A stretch of DNA of 29,623 nt from an uncultured Lachnospiraceae bacterium (GCA_910577835.1 CAJTOU010000006.1:62410-92032), one strand, 5' to 3'; counted from the first letter of the stretch, positions 1 through 8,461 are shown. Program-made: numbers and translations. The notes: generated by a model from the letters alone, not told the origin.

Positions 1-39
1 GAGACAGCCGTAGAGGAATATGAAAAGAATCTGAATTGA
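1..39 (+). CDS. C-terminal end of an unidentified protein (partial)
   Basis: Frame 1 is open from the window edge to a TGA at 37-39 and reads ETAVEEYEKNLN. The composition and the stop shortly before the next gene suit the tail of an upstream gene, but twelve codons are too few to identify it or to exclude chance. Confidence 0.3.
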   Translation, partial: ETAVEEYEKNLN

Positions 40-83
40 TATTGTGAAAATAAAGTGTGAAAAAGAAAGGAAATGAAGGAAAA

Positions 84-452
84 ATGGACGAACGTATTTT
101 ACTGGTTGATGATGCAAAATTTGCCAGAAAGGTTGCAAAAAAGGTACTTGGCAATGGAGGCTTTGACAATGTGACAGAGGCGGTAAACGCTGCGGAAGCG
201 ATGGAGGTGTTTAAAAATCATGATTTTGACCTTGTGCTTTTGGATATTACCCTGCCGGACAATTCGGATTTGACGCTGCTTGAAAATATGTTAAAAGAAA
301 AGCCGAAGGCAAAGATTATCATGACCTCTGCGATTGGGCAGGATTTGATTATACAGGATGCGTTGAATGCGGGAGCAAAGGCGTTTGTCACAAAACCCTT
401 TGGAGAAAAGGAGTTATTAAAAGAGGTGTTCAGAGTTTTGGAAGAAGGTTGA
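84..452 (+). CDS. CheY-like single-domain response regulator
   Basis: A stand-alone phosphoacceptor receiver of 122 aa with no output domain. Visible hallmarks are the acidic pair D9-D10, the phosphoacceptor D54 in LLDITLPD, T81 in MTSA and K104 in TKPF. The frame stays open upstream to a GTG at 57, but ATG 84 is preferred because AAGGA sites sit just before it and the domain begins at once with MDERILLVDD. It ends 18 nt before a CheC-like gene, so the pair probably forms a phospho-signal and phosphatase module. It may act on the flagellar motor like CheY, or be an orphan signalling receiver; the sequence alone does not decide. The upstream part of the operon is outside the window. Confidence 0.9.
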   Translation: MDERILLVDDAKFARKVAKKVLGNGGFDNVTEAVNAAEAMEVFKNHDFDLVLLDITLPDNSDLTLLENMLKEKPKAKIIMTSAIGQDLIIQDALNAGAKAFVTKPFGEKELLKEVFRVLEEG

Positions 453-470
453 AAGGTCTGGTGAATCGTT

Positions 471-1109
471 ATGAAAATATATGATGAAGAAGGTTATATT
501 GATTCTGATGTTCATGAGATACTGTATGAACTGGGAAATGTGGGAATCGGCATGGCGAGTGTGACTGTCGGAAATATGATTGGGTTAAGGATGAATGTAG
601 GCGTACCCTCAATTGTTCCAGCGAAGGAGATTATGAAAAAAGAAACGATGAATAAGAAAAGAAAGGCAGGGATTTTAATGGACTTCCAGAGGTCCATGGA
701 GGGCTCCATGCTGTTTCTTTTAGATGAGGAATTTGTCAATGAGGTAATAGAAATTACCTGTGAAAGTGGGAGCGTAAAGGCGGAAGAGATGGACGAAGCC
801 GATAAGCTGTCTGTGCTGGAAGAGTTTGCGAATATTACAAGTGCTGCGTATTTGAAGGCAGTGGGGCAGTATACGGGAATGAGGCTGTTTGTAAAGCCGG
901 TGTGGATGAAGTTTGAATGTATTGACAGGCTGTTGGATGAAGTGACAGACAGGATGGAGAAAAATTTCAGCAAGGCAGTCTGTGTGGATGCATCGTATTC
1001 AATTGTTTATGAGGATGGGAATAAGAAGGAAGATGTCGGTCATGTGATTATGTTGCCGGATGAAAAATCAGTGGAGGCGCTTGTGGGGCCGCTGATGGAT
1101 GAGATGTAA
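471..1109 (+). CDS. cheC: CheC-family chemotaxis phosphatase
   Basis: A 212-aa protein, close to the usual CheC length of about 210. The family dephosphorylates CheY-P through E-x2-N motifs. Both copies are visible: E20-L-G-N23 followed by Pro46, and S114-x3-E118-F-A-N121 followed by Pro143, so two active sites are plausible. This distinguishes CheC from CheX, which also has the motif but different length and fold details. It lies directly after the receiver gene at 84-452, the expected partner. No strong terminator follows; only a weak AAAAG/CTTTT pairing is seen near 1110-1128. CheC of Bacillus also interacts with CheD, for which no gene is visible here. Confidence 0.85.
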   Translation: MKIYDEEGYIDSDVHEILYELGNVGIGMASVTVGNMIGLRMNVGVPSIVPAKEIMKKETMNKKRKAGILMDFQRSMEGSMLFLLDEEFVNEVIEITCESGSVKAEEMDEADKLSVLEEFANITSAAYLKAVGQYTGMRLFVKPVWMKFECIDRLLDEVTDRMEKNFSKAVCVDASYSIVYEDGNKKEDVGHVIMLPDEKSVEALVGPLMDEM

Positions 1110-1171
1110 GAAAAGAGCGTACTTTTTGTATGAAAATCTGTATTTTGATAAATATAAATAAAAAATAACTC

Positions 1172-1199
1172 TTGACATACGCCATTTTTTGAGTATAAT
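1172..1199 (+). promoter_or_regulatory. Promoter of the trp operon
   Basis: TTGACA at 1172-1177 and TATAAT at 1194-1199, 16 bp apart, both perfect consensus hexamers for the housekeeping sigma factor. Transcription would start near 1206, just before the T-box leader. Confidence 0.9.
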
Positions 1200-1205
1200 T
1201 AAAAA

Positions 1206-1523
1206 CAGTTTTAGAAAAACTATCCAATTTTATAAATCAAAAACCGTTGAAGCGGAGATAACGGTAAAAAATGCGCTTACAGAGAGTGGGGAAGGCTGAG
1301 AACCCATAGAGATGCAGTTTATCAAATGGACCGCTGAGGGCATGGTCAAAGGATTGAAACATCTGAGTATTCCATGACGTAAGGCACGCGTGAGCTGCCG
1401 GGAATATGTTAGTATTCTGCTGAGAGTGTGGATTCCACGAATCAAGGTGGCACCGCGGTAAATCATTATGTATATTTTACCGTCCTTGACAATAGCGACA
1501 GCTTTTGTCAAGGACGTTTTTTT
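1206..1523 (+). promoter_or_regulatory. T-box riboswitch, tRNA-Trp specific
   Basis: The leader carries the conserved T-box AGGTGGCACCGCGG at 1445-1458, in which the TGGC part pairs with the free acceptor end of uncharged tRNA. An AGAGA-type box near 1281-1285 lies in the stem I region. The sequence AAATGGACC at 1324-1332 has the form of a specifier loop, and TGG at 1327-1329 is the tryptophan codon, matching the downstream genes. The stem I assignment is by eye. Charged tRNA-Trp should leave the terminator at 1481-1523 formed; uncharged tRNA should stabilise the antiterminator and let trpEGDCFBA be transcribed. Confidence 0.93.
1481..1523 (+). terminator. T-box-controlled attenuator terminator
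   Basis: Perfect 11-bp stem CGTCCTTGACA (1481-1491) with TGTCAAGGACG (1506-1516), followed by seven T (1517-1523). It lies 67 nt before the trpE start and is the off-state hairpin of the T-box leader. Confidence 0.92.
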
Positions 1524-1590
1524 GTGTCCATAAATAAATCATTTGAAAGATTTTGCCGGCATATACAGCAGAAGAAAAAGGAGGAAAACA

Positions 1591-3054
1591 ATGATATCTT
1601 TAGAAGAAGCAGAAAAAATATCAAAGGGATTTCATATTATACCCATCAGCAAAGAGATTATGTCAGATATCAAAACACCGATGCAGGTACTTCGTATTTT
1701 AAAAAATACAAGTTCTCATTGCTATATGCTTGAAAGTGTGGAAAATCAGGAAAAATGGGGAAGATATACCTTTCTTGGTTTTGACCCGATTATGGAAATT
1801 ACGTGTACAAATGGAATTTTAAAAATAAAAAACAAAACCGAAAGTGAAACAGTCAAAGAAACACGGCATCCTGACAAGGAAATAAAAAAAATACTCTCTG
1901 AGTATACCAGCCCCAGAATAGAAGGCCTGCCTTCATTTACCGGCGGACTGGTAGGATATTTTTCTTATGATTATGTAAAATACAGTGAGCCAAATTTATG
2001 CCTTGACGCAGAAGATGAAGAGGGCTTTCGAGATGTAGATTTGATGCTGTTTGACAAAGTAATAGCTTTTGACAATTTTCGACAGAAAATCATTGTTATT
2101 GTAAATGCGAGAACAGAACATATGAAAAAAGAGTATGAACGGGCAGTAGAAGAAATTGACAGAATTATTGCATTTATTAGAACAGGAGAACCGCCGGCAG
2201 TACTGCCAGGAAAAATCACTTCAGAGTTTCGAAATTTGTTTGAAGAAGAAGAATATTGTCAAATGGTGGAGAAGGCAAAGCAGTATATTTATGAGGGAGA
2301 TATTTTTCAGGTAGTATTATCCAACCGGATGGAAGCAGATTTTGAGGGAAGCCTCCTAAATGCTTACCGGAATCTGCGTACCACAAATCCATCACCATAT
2401 ATGTTTTATTTCAGCTCTGACGATATTGAGGTGGCGGGAGCTTCGCCCGAAACACTGGTAAAACTGGAAAACGGCATATGTCATACATTTCCTCTGGCGG
2501 GTACAAGGCCAAGAGGCACAGATAAAAAAGAAGACGAAGCTCTTGAACGGGAGCTGCTTTCCGATGAAAAGGAGCTGGCAGAACACAATATGCTGGTTGA
2601 TTTGGGAAGAAATGATTTGGGGAAAATCAGCCGGTTTGGAACTGTACAGGTAGAAAAGTATATGTCTGTAGAAAAATATTCTCATGTTATGCATATTGGC
2701 TCGACTGTACGGGGAGAACTGAGAGATGACAAATGTGCACTGGATGCAGTAGATGCTGTACTTCCGGCAGGAACCTTGTCAGGAGCACCAAAAATCAGGG
2801 CAATGCAGATTATTAATGAACTGGAAAACAATAAACGGGGAATTTATGGTGGTGCGATAGGTTATATTGATTTTACCGGAAATCTGGATACCTGTATCGC
2901 GATAAGAATTGCTTTTAAGAAAAACGGAAAAGTATTTGTCCGTTCCGGTGCAGGTATTGTGGCGGACAGTGTTCCCAAAAAGGAATATCAGGAATGTATC
3001 AACAAGGCAAAGGCAGTGATAAATGCCTTAAAGGCAGGAGAGGAGGAAATGTAG
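1591..3054 (+). CDS. trpE: Anthranilate synthase component I
   Basis: Converts chorismate plus ammonia (or glutamine through TrpG) to anthranilate, the first committed step of tryptophan synthesis. The product is 487 aa, normal for TrpE. Start ATG 1591 has AAAGGAGG a few bases upstream; a TTG at 1543 in the same frame lies between the attenuator and the ribosome site and is unlikely. The tryptophan feedback motif LES is at residues 47-49, and the chorismate-binding core includes PLAGTRPRG, a DLGRND segment and AGAGIVADS. Feedback control is therefore probably intact on top of T-box control. It belongs to the TrpE branch rather than PabB because of the surrounding genes. The stop codon abuts the trpG start with no gap, suggesting translational coupling of the two subunits. 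Confidence 0.97.
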   Translation: MISLEEAEKISKGFHIIPISKEIMSDIKTPMQVLRILKNTSSHCYMLESVENQEKWGRYTFLGFDPIMEITCTNGILKIKNKTESETVKETRHPDKEIKKILSEYTSPRIEGLPSFTGGLVGYFSYDYVKYSEPNLCLDAEDEEGFRDVDLMLFDKVIAFDNFRQKIIVIVNARTEHMKKEYERAVEEIDRIIAFIRTGEPPAVLPGKITSEFRNLFEEEEYCQMVEKAKQYIYEGDIFQVVLSNRMEADFEGSLLNAYRNLRTTNPSPYMFYFSSDDIEVAGASPETLVKLENGICHTFPLAGTRPRGTDKKEDEALERELLSDEKELAEHNMLVDLGRNDLGKISRFGTVQVEKYMSVEKYSHVMHIGSTVRGELRDDKCALDAVDAVLPAGTLSGAPKIRAMQIINELENNKRGIYGGAIGYIDFTGNLDTCIAIRIAFKKNGKVFVRSGAGIVADSVPKKEYQECINKAKAVINALKAGEEEM

Positions 3055-3627
3055 ATGATATTGTTAATTGATAATTACGATAGCTTTTCTTATAATCTTT
3101 ATCAGATGATTGGAGAAATTAATCCGGACATCAGAGTAATCAGAAATGATGAATGGACAACAGAAGAAATAGAAAAGCTGCATCCAAGTCATATTATATT
3201 GTCTCCAGGGCCTGGAAAGCCTGAAAATGCAGGGATTTGTGAAGAAGTTATAAGAAAGCTGGGAGAAAAAATCCCGATTCTTGGTGTATGTCTGGGACAT
3301 CAGGCTATTTGTGAGGTTTACGGTGCAGTGATAACTTATGCCTCAAAGCTTATGCATGGAAAACAGTCGGAGATTTGTCTTGATCAATACAGTCGCCTGT
3401 TTGAAGGACTTGAAAATAAAATAAAGGTGGCAAGATATCATTCACTTGCTGCAAAAAAGGACACAATACCGGAAATATTAAAGGTAACGGCAAAAACAGA
3501 AGATGGAGAAATTATGGCAGTGGAGCATAAAACCTATCCGGTATATGGGCTGCAGTTTCATCCCGAGTCTATTTTGACCCCGCAGGGAAAGCATATTTTA
3601 AAAAATTTTATGAAGGAGAATATTTGA
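3055..3627 (+). CDS. trpG: Anthranilate synthase component II, glutamine amidotransferase
   Basis: A class I glutamine amidotransferase of 190 aa that supplies ammonia to TrpE. The catalytic triad is visible: C79 in GVCLGHQ, H169 and E171 in QFHPES. The oxyanion region SPGPGKPENAG is at 50-60. It is a separate gene, not fused to TrpD or TrpE. Its ATG directly follows the trpE stop, and its stop is one base before the trpD start, so the three are tightly coupled. In some bacteria the same subunit also serves 4-amino-4-deoxychorismate synthase; a second copy elsewhere cannot be excluded. Confidence 0.96.
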   Translation: MILLIDNYDSFSYNLYQMIGEINPDIRVIRNDEWTTEEIEKLHPSHIILSPGPGKPENAGICEEVIRKLGEKIPILGVCLGHQAICEVYGAVITYASKLMHGKQSEICLDQYSRLFEGLENKIKVARYHSLAAKKDTIPEILKVTAKTEDGEIMAVEHKTYPVYGLQFHPESILTPQGKHILKNFMKENI

Positions 3628-3628
3628 T

Positions 3629-4636
3629 ATGATTCAGGAAGCAATTAAAAGGGCAGTAAAAAGAGAAAATATAGACAAAGAACTGATGACAGGAGTTATG
3701 AATGAGATTATGGGAGGGGAAGCAACCGATGCACAGAAGGCGGCTTTTCTGACCGCCATGAGTATGAAGGGTGAAACAATTGATGAAATTACTGCTGCTG
3801 CAAGGGTAATGAGAGAGCACAGTGAAAAGTTTTTAAATGATATGGATGTACTGGAAATCGTCGGTACAGGAGGCGACGGTTCAAATACCTTTAATATTTC
3901 CACACTTGCTTCACTGGTGGTCTCTTCACTGGGGATTCCGGTTGCAAAGCATGGAAATCGCGCGGCATCAAGCAAATGTGGTACAGCAGATTGTCTGGAG
4001 GCGCTGGGCGTAAGAATCGACCTTGCCCCTGCCAGAAGTGCACAGCTTTTGCATGACATCAATATGTGTTTTCTGTTTGCGCAGAAATATCATACAGCGA
4101 TGAGATTTGTGGGTGGTGTGAGAAAGGAAATCGGAATCCGGACACTTTTTAATATTCTCGGGCCGCTTGCAAATCCGGCAGGGGCAAGTATGCAGCTTCT
4201 GGGGGTATTTAGTGAGGATTTGGTAGAACCTCTTGCAAGGGTGCTTTCCAATCTGGGAGTAAAGTCTGCAATGGTGGTATATGGTCAGGACAGCATAGAT
4301 GAAATTTCCATGAGTGCACCAACTGCTGTATGTGAGGTGAAAAATGGTAAATTTGAATCTTATGTGTTTACACCAGAGCAGTTTGGCTTTGAAAGATGTA
4401 AAAAAGAAGCTCTGACAGGAGGTACGCCGCAGGAAAATGCTGAAATTGCAAAGAAGATTTTATCCGGTGAAAAAGGACCAAAAACAGATGCGGTTATAAT
4501 AAATGCAGGGGCAGCAATTCATATTGCAAAAGAAAACTGCTCCGTAAAACAGGGAATAGAGCTTGCAAAACAGGCTCTTGAAGATGGTCGGGCGATGAAA
4601 CAGCTTGAAAGATTTATTGAGCTTAGCAATCAGTAA
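3629..4636 (+). CDS. trpD: Anthranilate phosphoribosyltransferase
   Basis: Transfers phosphoribose from PRPP to anthranilate. The length of 335 aa is typical. The PRPP-binding glycine-rich loop GTGGDG is at residues 79-84 and the anthranilate-site motif KHGNR at 107-111, followed by SSKCGTADCLEALG. The start ATG 3629 follows the trpG stop by one base. The gene is followed by a 105-nt A-rich spacer with repeated AATCAGGA words before trpC. Confidence 0.96.
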   Translation: MIQEAIKRAVKRENIDKELMTGVMNEIMGGEATDAQKAAFLTAMSMKGETIDEITAAARVMREHSEKFLNDMDVLEIVGTGGDGSNTFNISTLASLVVSSLGIPVAKHGNRAASSKCGTADCLEALGVRIDLAPARSAQLLHDINMCFLFAQKYHTAMRFVGGVRKEIGIRTLFNILGPLANPAGASMQLLGVFSEDLVEPLARVLSNLGVKSAMVVYGQDSIDEISMSAPTAVCEVKNGKFESYVFTPEQFGFERCKKEALTGGTPQENAEIAKKILSGEKGPKTDAVIINAGAAIHIAKENCSVKQGIELAKQALEDGRAMKQLERFIELSNQ

Positions 4637-4641
4637 ATTGT

Positions 4642-4737
4642 ATGAAACGTAAAACAGAAAAAGAAAAACAAATCAGGAGTGAAAGAAAAATCAGGAAGAA
4701 AATAAAAAGTCAACAAGAATCAGGAGCAAAAAATTAA
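4642..4737 (+). other. A-rich repeated trpD-trpC spacer with a possible 31-codon ORF
   Basis: The spacer contains the word AATCAGGA near 4671, 4689 and 4719, each bringing a purine-rich stretch. One frame is open from ATG 4642 to TAA 4735-4737 and would give a very basic 31-aa peptide (start MKRKTEKEKQ) rich in Lys, Arg, Gln and Glu. No ribosome site precedes that ATG, and A-rich DNA easily encodes Lys, so the ORF is probably chance. AGGAG at 4722-4726 is the best ribosome site for trpC but is about 15 nt from its ATG. Confidence 0.3.
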
Positions 4738-4741
4738 AAAA

Positions 4742-5548
4742 ATGAATATATTAGAAGAAATTGCAGAAAAAAGAAGAATTGATATTGAAAGTAGAAAAAA
4801 GAAAGTACCCTTAAAAGAAATAAAAGATATGGCGGAAAAAATTGCAGAGAAAGAAAAAAAAGAAAAAGGAGAATTTGATTTTTTATTTCAAAAAAATCTT
4901 TCAAAAGAAGGAATCAGTTTTATATGCGAAGTAAAAAAAGCCTCTCCTTCAAAGGGTGTGATAGCAGAGGAATTTCCATATTTAAAAATTGCGCAGGAAT
5001 ATGAGGAGGCAGGGGCAGCGGCTATCTCTGTATTAACAGAGCCGGAATATTTTCTTGGAAGAGACGAATATCTGAAGGAAATTAGTAAAAAAGTTTCTCT
5101 TCCATTGCTTAGAAAGGATTTTACAATTGACGAATATCAGATTTATGAATCAAAAACAATAGGAGCCTCGGCAATTTTGCTTATCTGTGCATTATTGTCA
5201 GATAAGCAGCTTGAAAGCTATATAAAAACTGCAGAAAAAATTGGTCTGTCTGCACTAACAGAAGCACATGACGAACAGGAAATCCATCGGGCTTTGCAGG
5301 CTGGAGCAAAAATTGTGGGAGTAAATAACAGAGATTTAAAAACATTTACTGTGGATATTCAAAACAGTATTAATTTGAGAAAACTGGTTCCAAAGAATAT
5401 TCTGTTTGTTTCGGAAAGTGGAATCCGTACTTCGGATGATATTGCAATATTAAAAGAAAACGGAACGGATGCAGTGTTGATAGGGGAAACACTTATGAGA
5501 AGTCCGGATAAAAAAGCGGCGCTTAATCAGCTCTCAGGAAAAGGATAA
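4742..5548 (+). CDS. trpC: Indole-3-glycerol phosphate synthase
   Basis: Closes the indole ring by decarboxylating CdRP, fifth step of the pathway. The TIM-barrel protein of 268 aa shows the signature EVKKASPSKG (E63, K65 catalytic by family analogy), then LLRKDFTIDEYQI, a VGVNNRDLKTF segment, and the SESGIRTSDDI and GETLM phosphate-site region. Residues 30-50 are unusually rich in Lys and Glu. It is a separate gene from trpF, whose ATG lies two bases after the trpC stop. The ribosome site is weak or long-spaced (see the spacer entry). Confidence 0.95.
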   Translation: MNILEEIAEKRRIDIESRKKKVPLKEIKDMAEKIAEKEKKEKGEFDFLFQKNLSKEGISFICEVKKASPSKGVIAEEFPYLKIAQEYEEAGAAAISVLTEPEYFLGRDEYLKEISKKVSLPLLRKDFTIDEYQIYESKTIGASAILLICALLSDKQLESYIKTAEKIGLSALTEAHDEQEIHRALQAGAKIVGVNNRDLKTFTVDIQNSINLRKLVPKNILFVSESGIRTSDDIAILKENGTDAVLIGETLMRSPDKKAALNQLSGKG

Positions 5549-5550
5549 CA

Positions 5551-6174
5551 ATGAATACAAAAATAAAGATATGTGGTATAAGACGTTTCGAAGATATTGA
5601 ATATGTAAATGAAGGCCGGCCGGAATACATTGGTTTTGTATTTGCCAGAAGCAAAAGACAGATTGATGCAGAGATAGCGAAAAGGCTGAAAAAAAGGCTG
5701 AATCCGGATATTCAGGCAGTGGGAGTATTTGTCAATGAAGCTGCCGAACAGGCAGCACGGCTTGTCAATGAGGGGATTATTGATATGGTACAGCTTCATG
5801 GAGAGGAGAATACAGAATATATTCGGAAATTGAGAAGTCTTATGAAACGTGGAAAAATTATTCAAGCAGTGAGAGTTCAGACAGCACAAGATATAAAATC
5901 CGCAGAAAATTCCAGCGCAGATTATCTGCTGTTTGATAAGTTTTCACCAGAGGCTTATGGAGGAACAGGGGAAACCTTTGAGTGGAAGCTGATAGATTCT
6001 GTAAAAAAACCGTTTTTTCTTGCGGGAGGAATTCATTGTGAAAATGTAAAAAAAGCCATTACTTTGCTGCATCCTTATTCTATAGATATAAGCAGTGCGG
6101 TAGAGACAGAAGGGTTTAAGGACAGAGATAAAATTATGAATATTATAAAATCAGTGCGAGAGACACAGTTTTAA
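5551..6174 (+). CDS. trpF: Phosphoribosylanthranilate isomerase
   Basis: Amadori isomerisation of PRA to CdRP. A TIM-barrel enzyme of 207 aa with the N-terminal signature KICGIRRFED including catalytic Cys8, the GFVFARSKR segment, VQLHGEE, a general-acid Asp in LLFDKFSPEAYGGTGE, and the phosphate-binding AGGIHCENV and ISSAVE loops. Its ATG follows the trpC stop by two bases. A 111-nt gap with a perfect palindrome separates it from trpB. Confidence 0.95.
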   Translation: MNTKIKICGIRRFEDIEYVNEGRPEYIGFVFARSKRQIDAEIAKRLKKRLNPDIQAVGVFVNEAAEQAARLVNEGIIDMVQLHGEENTEYIRKLRSLMKRGKIIQAVRVQTAQDIKSAENSSADYLLFDKFSPEAYGGTGETFEWKLIDSVKKPFFLAGGIHCENVKKAITLLHPYSIDISSAVETEGFKDRDKIMNIIKSVRETQF

Positions 6175-6198
6175 TATTATAAATGGGTTAAAAATAAA

Positions 6199-6212
6199 GT
6201 TATAATTATAAC
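6199..6212. promoter_or_regulatory. 14-bp perfect palindrome between trpF and trpB
   Basis: GTTATAATTATAAC reads the same on both strands and contains TATAAT at 6201-6206. No good -35 lies 16-18 bp upstream (TATAAA at 6178-6183), so an internal promoter is possible but weak. An operator or chance in AT-rich DNA are alternatives. Confidence 0.25.
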
Positions 6213-6285
6213 AGTCAGAATATGGCTGCGTTGAAAAGTAACAGAAAACAATAAAAAACAAAGTTTAGAAAGGACTTAATAAAAG

Positions 6286-7470
6286 ATGTCAAAAGGAAGA
6301 TATGGAATTCATGGAGGGCAGTATGTACCGGAAACTCTTATGAATGAGATTATAAAGCTGGAAAAGGCATATGAATTTTATAAACAGGATAAGGAATTTA
6401 ATGATGAATTGAATTTCTTATTGAGAGAATATGCGGGAAGGCCTTCACTATTGTATTATGCAAAAAAAATGACAAAGGATTTGGGTGGCGCAAAGATATA
6501 TTTTAAGAGAGAGGATTTGAATCACACCGGTTCTCATAAAATCAACAATGTGTTAGGTCAGGCGCTTCTGGCAAAAAAAATGGGCAAGACAAGAATTATC
6601 GCAGAGACAGGAGCCGGACAGCATGGTGTTGCCACAGCTACGGCAGCAGCACTTTTGGGACTTGAATGTGAAATCTTTATGGGAAAAGAAGATACTGTCC
6701 GTCAGGCATTGAATGTTTATCGCATGGAGCTTTTGGGTGCAAAGGTAAATGCTGTGGAAACGGGAACAATGACTTTAAAGGATGCAGTCAATGACTGTAT
6801 GAGAGAGTGGACAAAAAGAGTGGATGATACATTATATGTGCTGGGTTCTGTTATGGGACCTCACCCATTCCCAATGATTGTAAGGGATTTTCAGAGTGTA
6901 ATCAGCCGTGAGGCAAGGGCGCAGATTTTGGAAAAAGAGGGGAAGCTTCCTGATGTGGTAATGGCATGTGTCGGTGGAGGCAGTAATTCCATGGGAATGT
7001 TTTATGAATTTATAAAGGATGAATCTGTAAGATTAATCGGCTGCGAGGCGGCAGGACTGGGTGTTGATACAAATAAAACGGCTGCGACCATGGCAGTTGG
7101 TACAGAAGGGGTTTTTCATGGAATGAAATCATATTTTTGTCAGGATAAATATGGACAGATAGCGCCGGTATATTCGATTTCTGCGGGACTTGATTATCCG
7201 GGAGTAGGACCAGAGCACGCATATTTAAAGGATACAAAAAGAGCAGAATATGTACCAATTACAGATGAAGAGGCTGTCAATGCGTTTGAATATATTGCAA
7301 AGACCGAGGGTATTATAGCAGCGATTGAAAGCTCTCATGCGGTGGCGCATGTAATGAAGATAGCGCCGAAGATGAAAAAAGATGAAATTATTATATGCTG
7401 TCTGTCTGGAAGAGGAGATAAAGATGTGGCAGCAATTGCAAGATACAGAGGAGTGGATTTACATGAGTAG
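6286..7470 (+). CDS. trpB: Tryptophan synthase beta chain
   Basis: PLP enzyme that joins indole with serine to give tryptophan. The 394-aa product is of the TrpB1 type that pairs with TrpA. K85 in HTGSHKINN is the PLP Schiff-base lysine, E107 in AETGAGQHG corresponds to the catalytic glutamate, and GGGSNSMG binds the PLP phosphate. The ribosome site GAAAGGA lies about 10 nt before ATG 6286. The last eight bases overlap trpA, which fits the coupled synthesis of an alpha2-beta2 complex. Confidence 0.97.
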   Translation: MSKGRYGIHGGQYVPETLMNEIIKLEKAYEFYKQDKEFNDELNFLLREYAGRPSLLYYAKKMTKDLGGAKIYFKREDLNHTGSHKINNVLGQALLAKKMGKTRIIAETGAGQHGVATATAAALLGLECEIFMGKEDTVRQALNVYRMELLGAKVNAVETGTMTLKDAVNDCMREWTKRVDDTLYVLGSVMGPHPFPMIVRDFQSVISREARAQILEKEGKLPDVVMACVGGGSNSMGMFYEFIKDESVRLIGCEAAGLGVDTNKTAATMAVGTEGVFHGMKSYFCQDKYGQIAPVYSISAGLDYPGVGPEHAYLKDTKRAEYVPITDEEAVNAFEYIAKTEGIIAAIESSHAVAHVMKIAPKMKKDEIIICCLSGRGDKDVAAIARYRGVDLHE

Positions 7471-8239
7471 AATTAGAGAGGCTTTGGAAAATAAAAAAAG
7501 TTTTATTGGATTTTTAACAGCAGGGGACCCTTCCCTTGACAAGACTGAGGAGTTTATTGTGGAAATGGCAAATGCAGGAGCTGGCCTGATAGAAATCGGG
7601 ATTCCGTTTTCAGACCCGATTGCGGAAGGACCGGTGATTCAGGCGGCAAATGTAAGGGCCTTGTCAGCACCGGGTGGATGTACTACGGATATGATATTTG
7701 AAATGGTAGCAAGAGTAAGTAAAAAGGTGAGTGTACCGCTTGTGTTTTTAACCTATCTGAATCCGATTTATAAATATGGGTTTGATATGTTTTGCAGGAA
7801 ATGTCGGGAATGTGGAGTTGACGGGCTGATTATACCGGATATGCCATTTGAGGAAAAAGAAGAACTGCTGCCGGTTGCGAAAAAGTATGGAGTGGATATT
7901 ATTTCTCTTATTGCGCCGACTAGTGCAGATAGAATACAGATGATAGCAAAAGAGGCAGAGGGGTATATTTATGTAGTGTCTTCTATGGGAGTAACAGGGG
8001 TTCGGAGTGAAATTACTACGGATATTGACGCAATTGTAAAGGTGATTCGTGAGGTGACAGATACGCCGGTTGCGATTGGGTTTGGGATAAGTACGGCAGA
8101 GCAGGCAGAGAAGTACAGTAAAATAGCAGATGGAGTGATTGTGGGGAGTGCGATTGTGAAGATTATAGAAAAATATGGGGAAGAAGCGGGAAAGTATGTA
8201 TATGAGTATGTGAAAAATATGGTGGAAGTGGTAAGGTAA
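7463..8239 (+). CDS. trpA: Tryptophan synthase alpha chain
   Basis: Cleaves indole-3-glycerol phosphate and channels indole to TrpB. The frame is open upstream to 7382 inside trpB, but ATG 7463 gives the normal start MSRIREALENKK and 258 aa, the usual length, with an 8-nt overlap of trpB. Catalytic Glu is E44 in LIEIGIPFSDP. The residue matching Asp60 of E. coli TrpA is E55 (AEGP instead of ADGP), a conservative change in an otherwise intact active site. The phosphate-binding GFGIST and GSAIVK loops are present. It is the last recognised trp gene. Confidence 0.95.
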   Translation: MSRIREALENKKSFIGFLTAGDPSLDKTEEFIVEMANAGAGLIEIGIPFSDPIAEGPVIQAANVRALSAPGGCTTDMIFEMVARVSKKVSVPLVFLTYLNPIYKYGFDMFCRKCRECGVDGLIIPDMPFEEKEELLPVAKKYGVDIISLIAPTSADRIQMIAKEAEGYIYVVSSMGVTGVRSEITTDIDAIVKVIREVTDTPVAIGFGISTAEQAEKYSKIADGVIVGSAIVKIIEKYGEEAGKYVYEYVKNMVEVVR

Positions 8240-8252
8240 AGAGGAGTGATAT

Positions 8253-8354
8253 ATGATGTTGAAGGTGGGAAGATGTTTTTCTTTTGGATATCGTTCGCAC
8301 TCCAATTCTATTATTTTATGTGATGTTTATACAGGATTTGGGATTGAATTGTAG
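8253..8354 (+). CDS. Possible 33-aa small protein after trpA
   Basis: ATG 8253 lies 13 nt after the trpA stop and has GAGGAG at 8241-8246 with a 6-nt spacing, a strong ribosome site. The product starts MMLKVGRCFSFGYRSHSNS and ends in YTGFGIEL before TAG 8352-8354. I do not recognise it. It could be a real small protein translated with the trp operon, a fragment, or chance. Confidence 0.35.
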   Translation: MMLKVGRCFSFGYRSHSNSIILCDVYTGFGIEL

Positions 8355-8390
8355 TTTTAAAGGTTTGTTGGAAAAATGTTGTGAAATTGT

Positions 8391-8419
8391 TTGGAAAAAT
8401 AAGGAATTTGTGCTATGAT
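8391..8419 (+). promoter_or_regulatory. Promoter of prfC
   Basis: TTGGAA at 8391-8396 and TATGAT at 8414-8419 with a 17-bp spacer; the -10 is extended by TG at 8411-8412. Transcription would start near 8426, giving a leader of about 90 nt. Confidence 0.75.
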
Positions 8420-8430
8420 AGTACAGAAAA

Positions 8431-8461
8431 GAATATACCCGCCTAAAAATCGGGTATATTC
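8431..8461 (+). terminator. Strong hairpin in the prfC leader, possible trp terminator
   Basis: Perfect 11-bp stem GAATATACCCG (8431-8441) with CGGGTATATTC (8451-8461) and a 9-nt loop. It is not followed by a T run (TTAGTTAAG), so intrinsic termination would be weak. It lies just after the predicted prfC start site, so it may instead be a protective 5' hairpin of that mRNA. Confidence 0.4.

Noticed and set aside
3634..4062. 142-codon minus-strand ORF opposite trpD
   Set aside because: Antisense shadow of a clear trpD; no motif or ribosome site.
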